Of a DNA stretch of 64,000 nt, positions 11,278-22,539 are shown in pieces. The notes below the pieces were generated by a model, which saw nothing but the letters and a program-made list of their open reading frames with translations, was not told the origin of the DNA and ran no database searches. Each line of letters opens with the position of its first letter. The first letter of the stretch is position 1. Origin of the DNA: Epiperipatus broadwayi (Eukaryota > Onychophora > Udeonychophora > Euonychophora > Peripatidae); assembly GCA_028023455.1 (NCBI GenBank), contig JAQFVV010000017.1:682001-746000 (forward strand), written 5' to 3'. The position numbers and the translations under genes are program-made.

Positions 11278-13794
11278 TCACAATAATAAATTTTTAAAGA
11301 TAAAAGTGATATCCGATTACCTTTTCCTCCTTTATATATCTAATTGTCTGCAATACCTTTGCTAGAAGGGATGAATTTTTAAACAAATAAGAAATTAATT
11401 TCGAAATATTTTTAAACCTGATTGACATAAATATCTGGTTTGTATGAATTTTTTTTTCATTTTTAATCTTGTCAATGATTATTTAAATATTAATATGTAA
11501 TAAATAAAAATGTATGGTGCTAAATATTTAGATGTAATATTTTGAGATTAGTTGTGTCTGGCTCTGCAATAGTAATGGTATAAATATTGTTTGACTACTA
11601 AAGCTTTTAAGTAAAATTACTATTAATATCAAATTATTTAATAGTTACATTTTTTCTATTTATTATATTAAGGTAAAACTATTAACTGATTGTTCATAAT
11701 ACCAACCGTCGACCATTAGTGAGTGAATTAGAGAACTGTATCAATACGACTGTCACTGAAGTCTTCCAAGAGCATGTAAAATTGTCATCCACATTGTAAC
11801 AATCTGTTTGAATTTCTAATATATTACAGTTTTCAGATATTGCTGTGATTTGAAATCCTGAAATTTAATACAAACATGTATTTTTTTAGATATAATTTAT
11901 TTGTAGCTAATAATTTATTGTTACTTTTTGAATATTCATGTAACAAAATATAAAATATTAGTTCAGCAGATGATTATACAATGGTTTATAAATCTCTAAA
12001 TTTGATATATCTTCATAATTCTTTCACAAATCTAATTGCATAACAATAATTAACTAACAAACAGCGATCATGTTGTTGAATGAATATGTTATTATTAAGA
12101 GTCACTTCACAATGAATTTTTTAATCTTTAAATGAATTTAATATCCAGCTACAATATATATATATAAATGTTAATATTTATGCATGTTCATATAAGAATA
12201 TTTATGTATATTGTTATATGTAGTTAATGCTAATACTTGTATATTATTAAATGTTTGTTTATAGTTGACATTTCCGCTTAATTTCCCTGGTTTAGATGAA
12301 AACTTAATGAAATATTAGTAAGTTAATGGAATTTTTTTTAATTTTTTATTTACTTATTTCTGTTATGATTATAAATTAATATGTAATATATATTATAAAT
12401 CATATTTTGAGAGCAACTGTATTTAATAAAAATTGTTTAATAAAAAATAAAATTAAAGGAAAAAATGAAATGCACCGATATGTTTGCCCTCAATTAGGTA
12501 AAATAATAATCATATGATTGTTTTAGAAATCAGTCCACCATAAACTATAAGTGATCCTGTGGTAATCTACATATAGAGGAAAGAGGAATCATAACGTTAA
12601 ATGTTAGATGAGATGAATACATTATTTCATCAAAAAATCTCCTCATTCTTAGTACATGCTCTCTATATTTAATCACTGCCATTACGAACATTTCTCAGAT
12701 ACTAGAATCTTATCCAATGCAACAATCACAATGAAAGGATATTTAGAGAGCCATTAAATACGTAAAAAGACCAAATTGCATTAGCCAATATGCAATAAAA
12801 GTACCATCTGTCTGGATGAGTTTTCTCACACAAATGAATATGCCAAGCAAATTTAAGCCAAACAGGTCAAAATTTACATGATACAATTGTTATCTTTGCA
12901 ACTGTCACATAATTACTGTTAAGGGCAAGTCATATCTTGCAGAAATGTTGGTTACTATTATTTCATTTTTCACTTTTATTTTTTTTTAAATATAGTTGCT
13001 ACAGAAAACACAGTTTATAAAACATCTTTTACCCATGGAAACATTCATTTCCATTTAAATATTTATATGTAGGAATCGCCTTTTCAAATATTGTCTTGTT
13101 ATCTTAATCCAATATATGTAAATAAGAAGTAAATTACACAGATCATCCAAATTCTTGCAGAACTTGATTTTACTTCGGAATCAATATACAAAAGCACAAT
13201 ATTCCTATGTTTTAACTATTTGAATATAGTTATTCCAAGGATAAATCATAGGTATGTACAAATCAATATATATATGAAATATCAGATCACACTCCGAACA
13301 AGAAATTTCAGCAATGCCCTCTGTGAATACAGATAGAAAAGTCTGACTCCCAAACAGCCAGTCGAAAAAGAGTAACTATTTGAAGTGTAAGCTGCACTGA
13401 TATTAAATATTGAAAAACAGACTTATTTAAACAAAGAGTATGAAATTTAAATAAGCAAAGATCTTAAATTGCTCATAATCAAACATATTTAATATCCATA
13501 CACACAAAAAGACTAAACATTAGTCATTTTAATCTTAGCAAACTTTCAACACAAATATATAAGAAATAATCCGACTTCATAATGCTTTTGAGGTTTGATT
13601 TTTCAGTTATTTATCATGGACTTTTACCATTTTGTTCCATGGGTTACCTACAGCATTTTTATTTTATTTTTAAAATAACATTTCTTACCCAGATAATGTC
13701 AGCTCGTATCAAGGCAAAACATTGGTAGAGATGTATTTTTAATTATTCACAAATAAACCCAGATAATATATTGTTTATACATATTTAACTTCAA
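11278..13794. other. No gene recognised
   Basis: AT-rich sequence with short TA tracts. A stretch near 12955-13030 ends in GAAAACACAG followed by AAAACATC and resembles the tails near 13700 and 21040, which look like PLE-derived terminal sequence. No exon or complete element could be delimited. Confidence 0.45.
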
Positions 13795-14117
13795 TATTTT
13801 TAATGGGTTAATATAGATGTCAATTATTTAATAAATGGGGATTCCATTTATAAATGAAATTAAAATCATAGCCAAGGTGTATTAATGTACAGAAACTGAT
13901 CAGATTGGTTCTAGAGCCTGAAAGTAAACAATAGCATACTTATCCAAGCTACTTCTAGTCAAATGATGGCTGCTTTTGATCAGTCACTCATGATAATATG
14001 TATGAGATAATAGACTGATGGATATTATAGATATAAGAGTTGAAATACAATGTACAATAAAATTTCTTACATTACAACTGAAATTAAAACTCCTGTTAGC
14101 CTGCAGAACTGGTCTCA
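13795..14117 (-). repeat. Left part of an approximately 280-bp repeat, inverted relative to 14980-15340
   Basis: Contains TAATATAGATGTCAATTAT, then AACCTTGGC-type, GGCTGCTTTTGAT, AGAGTTGAAATAC and AACTGAAATTAAAACTCCTG blocks. All recur in reverse complement on the other side of the foldback insertion, but in a permuted order. That indicates a tandemly repeated unit that was partly inverted. Confidence 0.5.
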
Positions 14118-14956
14118 AAACAGGCAAAACTCTCCATACAGTAGTCCTCAGTGCAAGCCAGGGTAATCAATGGATGCCAGAAGGTTTGTACATAAAATCC
14201 CTATCTAGTGCCTACCCATTCAATATCACCAGCCTAGTTTCTGGCTTGTGGTCTTAGTCAGTGAGGAGCCTTGGATCTGAGAGCACTGCACTTAGATCTT
14301 AGGATCTAATGCAACCCTCCAGCAGCCACCTTTTATTACTTTTTAAGTACAAAACTATGAGAATAAAATTGAAAGCACAATAATATTTTTAATCCAAGCC
14401 CATTAGCTTATATGGTCATATAGGTCTGAACTCAGTTCAGTACCCATACATTTTGGTGTCTTTGGTTCTTTAATAACCATAGCCACCACTATCTTATTAG
14501 GCAGGATTGATATTAAATCAATAAACTTTACATGATCACCATTTCTTATGCTTGCTCATAACTGGTATTAAAACAGGCAAAACTCTCCATACAGTAGTGT
14601 CACTCAGTGCAAGCCAGAGTAATCAATAGATGTCAGAAGGTTTGTGCATAAAATCCCTATCTAGTGCCTACTCATCCAATATCTCCAGACTAGTTTCTGA
14701 CTTGTGGCCTTCGTCGGTGAGGTGCAGTGCGCTCAGATCCAAGGCTTATCACTGACGAAGGCCACAAGCCAGAAACTAGTCTTGAGTTATTAGATGAGTA
14801 AGCACTAGATAGGGATTTTATGCAAAAACCTTCTGACATTCATTGATTACTCTGACGTGCATTGAGTAGCACTACTGTATGGAGAGTTTTATTTGTTTTA
14901 ATAACAGTTATGAGCAAGCATAAGAAATGGTGATCATGCGATGTTTAGTGGTTCAC
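14118..14956 (+). mobile_element. Foldback (hairpin) element FB1
   Basis: Member of the family that begins GGCAAAACTCTCCATACAG and ends GATGTTTAGTGG. It is flanked by AACTGGTCTCA (14107-14117) and AACTGGTCTTA (14957-14967), 10 of 11 matching, taken as a target duplication. It contains one long unit (about 14118-14560) followed by a shorter forward arm and its inverted arm (about 14560-14740 and 14745-14955). The same arrangement, in a different order, occurs in FB3. No coding capacity was recognised. Confidence 0.65.
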
Positions 14957-14979
14957 AACTGGTCTTATTAGTTGTTTCA

Positions 14980-15340
14980 TTTTAATGCACCTTGGCTGTT
15001 TTTTATCTTCATTTATATAATGGAGTTCTCATTTATTAAATAATTTACATCTATATTAATTCATTAAAAATATTACTGGCAGGAGTTTTAATTTCAGTTG
15101 GAATGTAAGAAATGTTTTATATCTGGTATCTCAACTCTTATGGCTATAATGAATGTCCAGTTATTAGCTCATACGCAATATTCATCAAAAGCAGCTATAT
15201 TTTAGTCAGCAGTCAAGTGGACAAGTTTGCTATTTTTTTCAGCCTGCAGGACAAGACTGATTGACTGCTTGTGTTTATACACTTCATTTATATAATGGAG
15301 TTCAATTTATTAAATGATTCACCCATATATAATATATTTT
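14980..15340 (+). repeat. Right part of the approximately 280-bp tandem/inverted repeat
   Basis: The block CTTCATTTATATAATGGAGT is present at about 15006 and again at about 15286, giving a unit near 280 bp. The intervening blocks are reverse complements of those at 13795-14117. FB1 sits between the two inverted parts. Confidence 0.5.
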
Positions 15341-15642
15341 ATCAGTAATATGTGCAGGTTTTTAAATATTTGAAATGTTTAACTAGAATAATTTTATAGA
15401 AATAAATAAAAATTTTACATTAATAATTTTTTATGTTTAGAATTTTTTACTATTTATTTTTAGTGCCAATTATGTTGAAATGCCATTAAGTCATAAAATT
15501 ACAGGTAAAACATTATTTTGCATCTTTTTGTGATTTTAATTTGTGAATGTTTTTTTTTTTTTGTTCTTTTTTAAATTGATAAATATTTAAAACTAATTTA
15601 ATTCCAATCTTTTTAAACCATTCTTGGAAAAATGTAATTCAG

Positions 15643-15975
15643 TATAAATAATACATACAACATATATACTAAGAAAAGCTCGTTCAGTACTTCAAAATAT
15701 TAAATATATCACCATAGTATGTTGAGCATGCTTTCAACTAACTAAGTCATACTCATAGCTATAGTTATCCTCTTGGATATCTATAGATATGAGTATAACT
15801 ATCAATTACTTGAAAGCTTGCTCAGCATACTATGTTGATATATTTAACATAGCTATGAATATAACTACCAGTTAGTCGAAAGCATGTCCAGCATGCTATG
15901 CTGATATATTTAGCATTTTTATTTTAATGTGTTGAACAATATTTTCTTAGTATATATATAGTATGTATTATTTAT
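15643..15975. repeat. Foldback sequence with internal tandem-inverted modules
   Basis: The outer arms ATAATACATACAACATATAT and its near reverse complement at 15945-15975 enclose three related modules. Each carries AGCATGCT or AGCTTGCTCAGCATACTAT next to GATATATTTA; one module faces the other two. It has no coding potential. It looks like a damaged terminal-repeat dimer of a retroelement, but no family can be assigned. Confidence 0.5.
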
Positions 15976-16409
15976 ATTGGGTTTTATTGTGATTTTATAT
16001 TTTTTTATTATATTGAATAATTTTAAGTTTACTTATGTGCGTTATTGTAAGTCTTTATTCATGTTTTAGAAATGTTTAATAGAGTTTAAGTTTTTTTAAT
16101 TATATATAGAAAGTGATTACATGTGAAAAACAAAGAGATGAAAATGAATTATTCCATGTGTTTATGCTTAATGAAAAACAAAAATCGGTATATTAATCTT
16201 TAACTGAGATTTAAAATTTATATCTGAGCTAGTAATAATCCTTAACTTAATAAATGATCAGTAAGGATCATTAATGTACTTATGGAAGTGGTTAATGAGT
16301 ATAAATATTGTCTTTTGTAGATCATGTATGTAAGTGTATGTGCACATGCGTATTATGTTAACACAATCTTCATGTTTAAACCAATAAAATATCAGTTCTT
16401 TCATTATCA

Positions 16410-16818
16410 CTAAACATCACATGATCACCATTTCTTATGCTTGCTCACAACTGTTATTAAAACAGGCAAAACTCTCCATACAGTAGTGCTACTCAGTACA
16501 AGCCAGGGTAATCAATGGATGCCAGAAGGCTTGTGCATAAAATCCCTATCTAGTGCCTACTCCTCCAATATCCCCAGACTAGTTTCTAGCTTGTGGCTTT
16601 CATCAGTGAGGAGCCTTGGATCTGAGAGCACTTCACTTAGCAGTGCTCTCAGATCCAAGGCTCTCCACTTATTAAAGCCACAAGCTAGAAACTAGTCTGG
16701 GGATATTGGAGGAGTAGGCATTAGATAAGGATTTTATGCACAAGCCTTCTGGCGTCCATTGATTACTCTGGCTTGCACTGAGTGGCACTATTGTATGGAG
16801 AGTTTTGCCTGTTTTTTT
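16410..16818 (-). mobile_element. Foldback (hairpin) element FB2
   Basis: Two long complementary arms (about 16440-16638 and 16640-16815) meet with almost no loop and can form a hairpin of roughly 180 bp. On the plus strand the left side starts CTAAACATCACATGATCACC, the longer terminus, and the right side stops just past GAGAGTTTTGCCTG. Flanks TTTCATTATCA (16399-16409) and TTTCATTATTA (16819-16829) agree at 10 of 11 positions and are taken as target duplication. Confidence 0.7.
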
Positions 16819-16829
16819 TTTCATTATTA

Positions 16830-17689
16830 TGGTGTAAAATGTAATTTGTGGTGAATGAAAGCAAGAATGAAAGAGATTAAGATCAAATTTGCCCAAAAGT
16901 TTTAAATAAATTTCATTCAGTAGGCAGGCATAAACTGTTTGAGAATTGATTCATAAGCAATTGATTTCACAACTTTTTAGACAAACTTCTACATAATACT
17001 TTAGATGTAATAAGCTATAAATGCTGCTAGCTAATGGATTATAATATGTAAATCACATGACTATAGCCAATTCTTAAATAAGGCACTAGGATATCAGCAG
17101 TCTAATACCAAGACAACACTCATATTAAATAATAAATGAATAAACCACAAGTGACAGCAATTATTGAAGCAGGTTCAGATTAAATTTGTCCAGACGTTTT
17201 AAATTAACTTCATTATAATAGGTAAACTCAAACTGCTTTGAAGAAATTTTTAAACAGCTGTTTTTTACAATTTTTCAAATAAACTACTACTCGGTACTTT
17301 AAATATAATAAAGTATGCTTGCCAGCATTTGACTGGATATATATGTAAATTACATTACTATAGTTTTCAAGCTTTAAAAAAAGGATACCAATAAGCTGTT
17401 GCTAGGACAACATTACAATTAAACAGTATGGAAATTGTCATAGTGTCCTTGCTTAAGATTTTCAAATAGATTATAAAAGAATGTCATGATAGAAACAGAT
17501 TGAAATTACATCCACCTAGAAATTTAAATAAACTTTATTCAGTAGAAAAATAAACTATTTAAAGGTAAATGAATAAATTTTCAAGACTACAAACTACATA
17601 TGAAGAGTGAAGAGATGCACATTATAAATAAGAGGAAAAGATAGAAAACAAAATATCTTGGGTAAGAAAACAAGCAGCTTTTATTGACA
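16830..17689. other. No gene recognised
   Basis: AT-rich sequence. A motif of the form TTTAAATAAACTTCATT/TTCAGTAG plus AAACTGTTTG recurs at about 16905, 17205 and 17525, suggesting an old divergent tandem repeat of roughly 300 bp. No coding potential was seen. Confidence 0.35.
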
Positions 17690-17955
17690 TCAATGAAAGG
17701 ATTAAAAGACTGAAGTGAATCTGACTGGATACATTGCTAGAAGCAACGATAATAGACAGACAGTTGAAATCTTAAATTGGATCCCAAGAAATTGTAAAAG
17801 ATCCAGAATGAAACCATTTGTAAGATGGAGGGATGAAATAAGGAAGTTTACTGATATTATGTGAAGACAATTGGCTAGAGATTGAGAAATTGGATTACAC
17901 TCGGAAAGACTTTCATTCTAAAGTGGATTGGTAATGATGATGAAGATGATATATA
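17690..17955 (+). mobile_element. 3' end of an RTE/BovB-type non-LTR retrotransposon
   Basis: In one frame the plus strand reads ARSNDNRQTVEILNWIPRN then KRSRMKPFVRWRDEIRKF. This is the characteristic C-terminal segment of RTE-type and related LINE reverse transcriptases (a 'DNRWT..IL.W.PR...RG.P..RW.D' pattern). The fragment ends in GATGATGAAGATGAT at about 17936-17951, the kind of short-repeat 3' tail seen in these elements. Stops follow the conserved stretch. It is a 5'-truncated, inactive fragment. Confidence 0.65.
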
Positions 17956-17959
17956 TGTA

Positions 17960-19070
17960 TAAATAATAAAATAAATTTTTAAATTACACTTTATAATTAT
18001 TTACTACAATTATAAATTTATACTAGTTTACATAAGTATATTTTTTCACACAATATTTTATATTAATTGTATTTATACAGTGACGTATATATATATGTTC
18101 AATTAGTGACAGATTATATATATATCAAAGTAGATACTTCATTAACAGTTTTGTTCAGTTTCCAAAATCAAGCAATGAAAGAGTTGGGAGTACAATAAAA
18201 TTATTCCAAAAAGAAAGATGTTCAGAACACAGTTATTTGATTATAAATATAACTAAATAAACATAATGATAGTAATTTAAGGTTCAGTTTATTACATTTG
18301 TACACATGAACACAGAGAGACCCATTAAATTACATTGGAGCTGTGAACTACACTGTATCTAACTAGAGAACTTAAATTATATGCTATCCAAAGGAAAATA
18401 TAAAGAAGGACCAACAAAAATGTAAATAAACAAATAAAAAAAATCCATTAATATTTGCACATTTTATATTCAAACAGCCCTTTTTTTTATTTCTCAACAC
18501 ACGTCATGATCCCTTTTTTTAAAATAAAAAAAATAAAAATTGTAAATAAATTTTCAATATGCCAGTATCCATTTTTTTTATCTCAAAGTATCTTAATGAT
18601 TATATATATATATATTAATAATTTTCTTCAGTTTATGTTGAAAGCACATACATTTTATTCTTTATTTATTATTTGTTCTGAAATTGTATTTTGCATAATA
18701 AAATATGTTCCGAGTATAATGCTAAAAGTTTTACAAAATAGAATATGGTAAAAATTGAGAATGATTTAAAAGTATCAAAATAATTAGAAATCTTAATTTT
18801 TTGACAGTAAGACATGATTATGTTTTTATAAGAGGAAAAAGTTATTGAAGAAAATGAATATTGCTTAGAGCATATATAATAGTGACAAAATTAAGACATT
18901 TCACTATTTACTTTATTTTAAAAATAAAATACATAATTAGTTTCTTTTTTTTTTATTCGCATTGATTCAGTGAATGCAGATATAAATGCACACACATTAA
19001 AATATATGTAAAATTGTCCTCTCAGTTTATTATTAATAACTATTATTTTTTTAAAAAAATTGTTTATATT
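17960..19070. other. No gene recognised
   Basis: AT-rich sequence with TA tracts (about 18085-18125 and 18600-18615). Frames that stay open here are low-complexity Phe/Ile/Lys-rich and lack exon boundaries. Confidence 0.45.
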
Positions 19071-19798
19071 TGTCATATCTGACCTTGCCTTCAGAAGTGG
19101 ACTAGTCAATATTCCTTCCTTATCTGATCAGATTGAGCACTCATTGCCACTAACCAATGCATAAACATGTGGATGGTAAAATATAAGTATGGTCAATGTG
19201 TAAACATGTGTATAAAATTTCACCATTGGTTAGTGCAGACCAATAATAGGCAATGATGCTCTCTGAATCTGATTGCTTCCAGTAAGGTAGGGGATCTGGC
19301 AATAAAGAGTCAGCCTTTTGGGCACAAGTAATAGAACAGAGAGAGAGAGGAACGTCTGTCTAATCTAAACGAGAGTACACGCTCTTAAAGAGAACATTTT
19401 CCTGAATGACTGAACATACTCCCCATTGAAACCACTTCCAGCAGTGAAGGTGTTTCTACTATATTCATTACCAATATGTCTATGCAGTGAAACAAATCCA
19501 TGCTAGGACTGGTATCTGATATGACTATGGCAGACTCAAGATAAGCTGTGTAGTACAGCCAGAAGAGTTAAGATTAGAAATGATGAGGCAAGTTAATATA
19601 TTCAGCTGGAAGTGACTCCAGTCATTTGGCATGATCAGCTCATTATTGACTAAGTTATATGTCAAATTGTATTTATTGTTTGTATAATATGTATATATAT
19701 TTGTTTTAATAAATTATACATATTAAATTGTGAATGCCATATTTTTTGATATTACTGTTGGTTTGAGTCTGAACACTGTAATTCAGCCAAACACAACA
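19071..19798 (+). mobile_element. Solo LTR of an LTR retrotransposon
   Basis: Begins TGTCATATCTGACCTTGCC and ends CAGCCAAACACAACA, with the standard TG...CA ends. It is flanked on both sides by the same 5 bp, ATATT (19066-19070 and 19799-19803), the usual LTR integrase duplication. It matches the reverse-oriented solo LTR at 44972-45597 at both ends and in the middle, around CAGTAAGGTA, AATAAAGAGTCAGCC and CAGCTGGAAGT. No internal gag/pol is attached, so it probably arose by LTR-LTR recombination. The superfamily cannot be told from the LTR alone. Confidence 0.85.
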
Positions 19799-20369
19799 AT
19801 ATTATAATCTTGATTTATATATGCATACTCTACAAATAAAAAGTCTTTGTTATATATATATATATATGTGAGTACTTCTAATCAATGTTTATCAACAAAA
19901 TAGTAGCTATTTTATGGTCTACACATGTTAATGCAAATGGAGCTTGGAACAAAATATAGCATAATTCTTGACTACATTATATATGTGTGAACATGTTTCA
20001 ATGTCTATGAAAGTTTGAATTTCCTACATTAATTTAGCTAATAAAAAGTGATTTAGCTACAGAGAAGATTTGGGTTGGATGGTGATGTGTGGATGCTTTT
20101 AGGTATCTATGAGTATGTGTAGGTTATTCTTATATCTTCTCCTTTACTTTTTTTGTATTCTTCATATATTCATATATATTACTTTTTATAAATATCCACA
20201 TATACACTCTAATGCAAAATTTTTTATATATAATTCCTTTAATTTTCTAACATTTAAAAATAAAATATGATTAAAAATAAAATATGATTGTGAATAATAA
20301 TGTAAAATACGTATTTATATATGTATATAGAATAATGGTTATATGATCATATGTTTAAATGTTGTAGAT

Positions 20370-20397
20370 CTGATGAAGACTGCAGGACAGTTGAAAC
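20370..20397 (+). ncRNA. Hammerhead ribozyme-like core, family B
   Basis: CTGATGA (20370-20376) and GAAA (20393-20396) are joined by a short helix II, GACT (20378-20381) with AGTT (20389-20392), one pair being G-U. The same core with a fully paired helix is at 56618-56644. Hammerhead motifs are known in the terminal repeats of PLEs, and PLE coding remnants lie 100-450 bp downstream. Helices I and III are not obvious, so activity is uncertain. Confidence 0.5.
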
Positions 20398-20489
20398 TGT
20401 TAAAAAAATTAAATGAATTATATATAAAAAAAATTTGCATTAGAATGTATATGTGATTTATAAAAAGTAATATATATGTGTAAGTTACT

Positions 20490-20607
20490 TATATAGAGAG
20501 GATGAGGTATTGTTGGTTGCTTTTGAAACAAGAATATCAAGCAAAGGGAGTTTTTCATCTTTTTCTATTTCCATGGTGAATTTAATTTGTGGATGTAGGT
20601 TGTTAAT
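20490..20607 (-). pseudogene. Fragment of PLE reverse transcriptase (thumb region)
   Basis: The minus strand reads INNLHPQIKFTMEIEKDEKL then PLLDILVSKA. This is the strongly conserved PLE segment 'HP.IKFT.E.E....L.FLD' that follows the RT active site. It is only about 35 codons and faces away from the adjoining plus-strand PLE fragment. Confidence 0.65.
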
Positions 20608-20844
20608 ATGAGTGTAAATGCTAAAAAAGTTGAATACATTAATGCAATTAAAAAAAAATTCTTAGCATCTTCAGCACTTGCTCTCCATGTTTTAGATACT
20701 GGCCATCACATAGATTTCCCAAATATCAAAATCATATCCACATGTAATAACCATGATCAAAGACTATTTAAAGAACCTACCAAAATCTTTAAAAACAAAG
20801 ATTACATTAATAAATATGATGCAATAAAATTACCAATTATTTAA
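20608..20844 (+). pseudogene. C-terminal fragment of a PLE protein (after GIY-YIG)
   Basis: The plus strand reads SALALHVLDTGHHIDFPNIK, then RLFKEPTKIFKNKDYINK and a terminal stop. This is the typical PLE C-terminus, where a 'SALA.H....GH.I.F' block follows the GIY-YIG nuclease motif and 'R..KE' follows that. The nuclease motif itself is missing upstream. The first codons (MSVNAKKVEYI) are not part of the conserved domain, so the nominal start is accidental. Confidence 0.65.
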
Positions 20845-20939
20845 AAATGTTTCTTAACACAAATAAATAAAAAAAATACTGCTATATGTAAATCAGACTA
20901 TTCACCAACCATGTGAAACAATTCTATATGCTATGTCTA

Positions 20940-21080
20940 TGTAATTATTACTTTATATATTTTTTCACCCAGTTGAGGATAAGTATTATCTTATCAAAAC
21001 ATTGGTAAGATAGTTATTAATCCCAAAAATATACTTCATAAAACATCTTTCACCTGTGAAAAAACATATATATATATATA
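20940..21080 (+). repeat. Probable PLE 3'-terminal sequence
   Basis: Lies just beyond the PLE C-terminal fragment. It contains ATCAAAACATTGGTA and a later ATAAAACATCTTTCACC. Related sequence occurs near 13705-13735 (CAAGGCAAAACATTGGTAG) and 13018 (AAAACATCTTTTACCC). The link to PLE termini is inferred from position and repetition. Confidence 0.4.
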
Positions 21081-21650
21081 TCCTATCACTTATGGATATG
21101 AGATTTGGACAATTAATAGAACAACAATTCAGGTACTCCACCCACTCATGAAATTAATCACAGAAGTATGTGTGGGTGGAGTGGTTTTGATAGAAATGAC
21201 TTAGTATTAAAAGTAAATATGCTCATGTGACAGAAAGGGAAAGTTTTTAAGTAGATGTGTTTTACCAATTCCTTCTTATAGATCTGAGATTTGGAGACTT
21301 AATAGAAAAACAATTCAGTGATTTCTACCCACTCAGTGAAGTACAGAGACATATATGCTAGGGGAAACAAGAAGACATCAAAAATGAAATACATGAATAA
21401 GAGCACAAACAGTAATCATCAACATCATTGAAAGAATTAAGAGAATAAAATAATGGAGCTGCACTAGACATATTTCTATAAGAGATGATAATGGATAACC
21501 AATTGAAATTTTAAATAGGATTCCAATCCAAGAGATTTTAAGTAATCTAGAAAGAGATCTCGTGAGAGATGGGTTGATGAAATGGAAGTTTGCTTGTGTG
21601 ATGTGAACATGAGATTGTAAGGAATTGGAAAATTATATATATTGACTTTA
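21081..21650 (+). mobile_element. RTE/BovB-like non-LTR fragment(s), 3' region
   Basis: Two partial copies of the same sequence (YGYEIWTINRTTIQ-like at about 21095 and YRSEIWRLNRKTIQ-like at about 21280). The second continues with TRHISIRDDNG and IEILNRIPIQEI, a degenerate form of the LINE C-terminal pattern seen at 17690-17955. Several stops and frameshifts; inactive. Confidence 0.5.
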
Positions 21651-21971
21651 ACGATGTAAATTTTAGTTCAGTTCCCAGCAAGTTATTATTGTCTTCAAAA
21701 TATTTGCATTATTGTTATAATTGAATTTGATTTCATTGAACACAAATATACCAATATGTTGTGTGCAGAAATAATTTATATTTTAGCCAAGATTTAAAAC
21801 ATTTAATGTTGCAAAAGAATACTGTCAGTTATTTGTATATTTGTTACTTATTGCATCTGTCCTTGTTTAACATTAATTTTAAGGAATGGATCTGTTAAGC
21901 TATTTACAAATTCTGATTTTTGCAGTCTATCTTAGTTTAGGTTTAAATTACATTTTGATTATAGTATATAA

Positions 21972-22528
21972 CAGGGGTGGCCAAACTTTTAAACATTGGG
22001 GGTGACTTTTTGGTGAAAGTGTATCTGAAGGCAACTACATTTCTTACAGTGTTTTGAACCGGAAACCAGAAAAAAATGTTATTTTTGCCTGAACAAAAAC
22101 TGGAATGGAAAAAAATAATGGTTCAAAGCCCTGTTTTCTTTTTAAATCTCATTGGGGATTGTTTGTTAGCTAGGCAAAGTGTTTTAAAAAGTTCACAACT
22201 TCTTTGTTTTAAAATCATTTTATTAAAATCCGTGTTTCTCCAGAACAAGTTATTTTAAAACGGTAATTAAATATTTAAAGTTACACAAAAATAATTTAAT
22301 TCTTTTTCTTCCAACCTGGATTTATTTTTGAGATCAACAATAACAACAGGGTTATTTTAAATTTAACTATTTTTAAACAAGAATAATTTTGAATTTTCCT
22401 TTTTTTAATGTTTTATTATTTTTTATATTCAAATCAGTTCTGAATTTATCATTATAATTTGTCGATGTTCATGTCAGCTTCATGGTTGACTTCCAGAGAC
22501 CTTGCGGTCAACATCTTGGCCACCCCTA
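21972..22528. mobile_element. Non-autonomous hAT-type DNA transposon
   Basis: The terminal inverted repeats CAGGGGTGGCCAA (left) and TTGGCCACCCCTA (right) pair at 12 of 13 positions. The same 8 bp, GTATATAA, stands on both sides (21964-21971 and 22529-22536). The 8-bp duplication with CAGGGGTGGCCAA-type ends is diagnostic of hAT elements. The 557-bp interior is AT-rich with no transposase motif. Its open frame at 22076-22258 is not conserved-looking. The perfect duplication suggests a relatively recent insertion. Confidence 0.88.
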
Positions 22529-22539
22529 GTATATAATAA

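Noticed and set aside
14118-16896. CRISPR-like or protein-coding interpretation of repeated KTGKTLHTVV peptides
   Set aside because: The repeated peptides are translations of the foldback arms; there are no regularly spaced short repeats and no cas-like genes.
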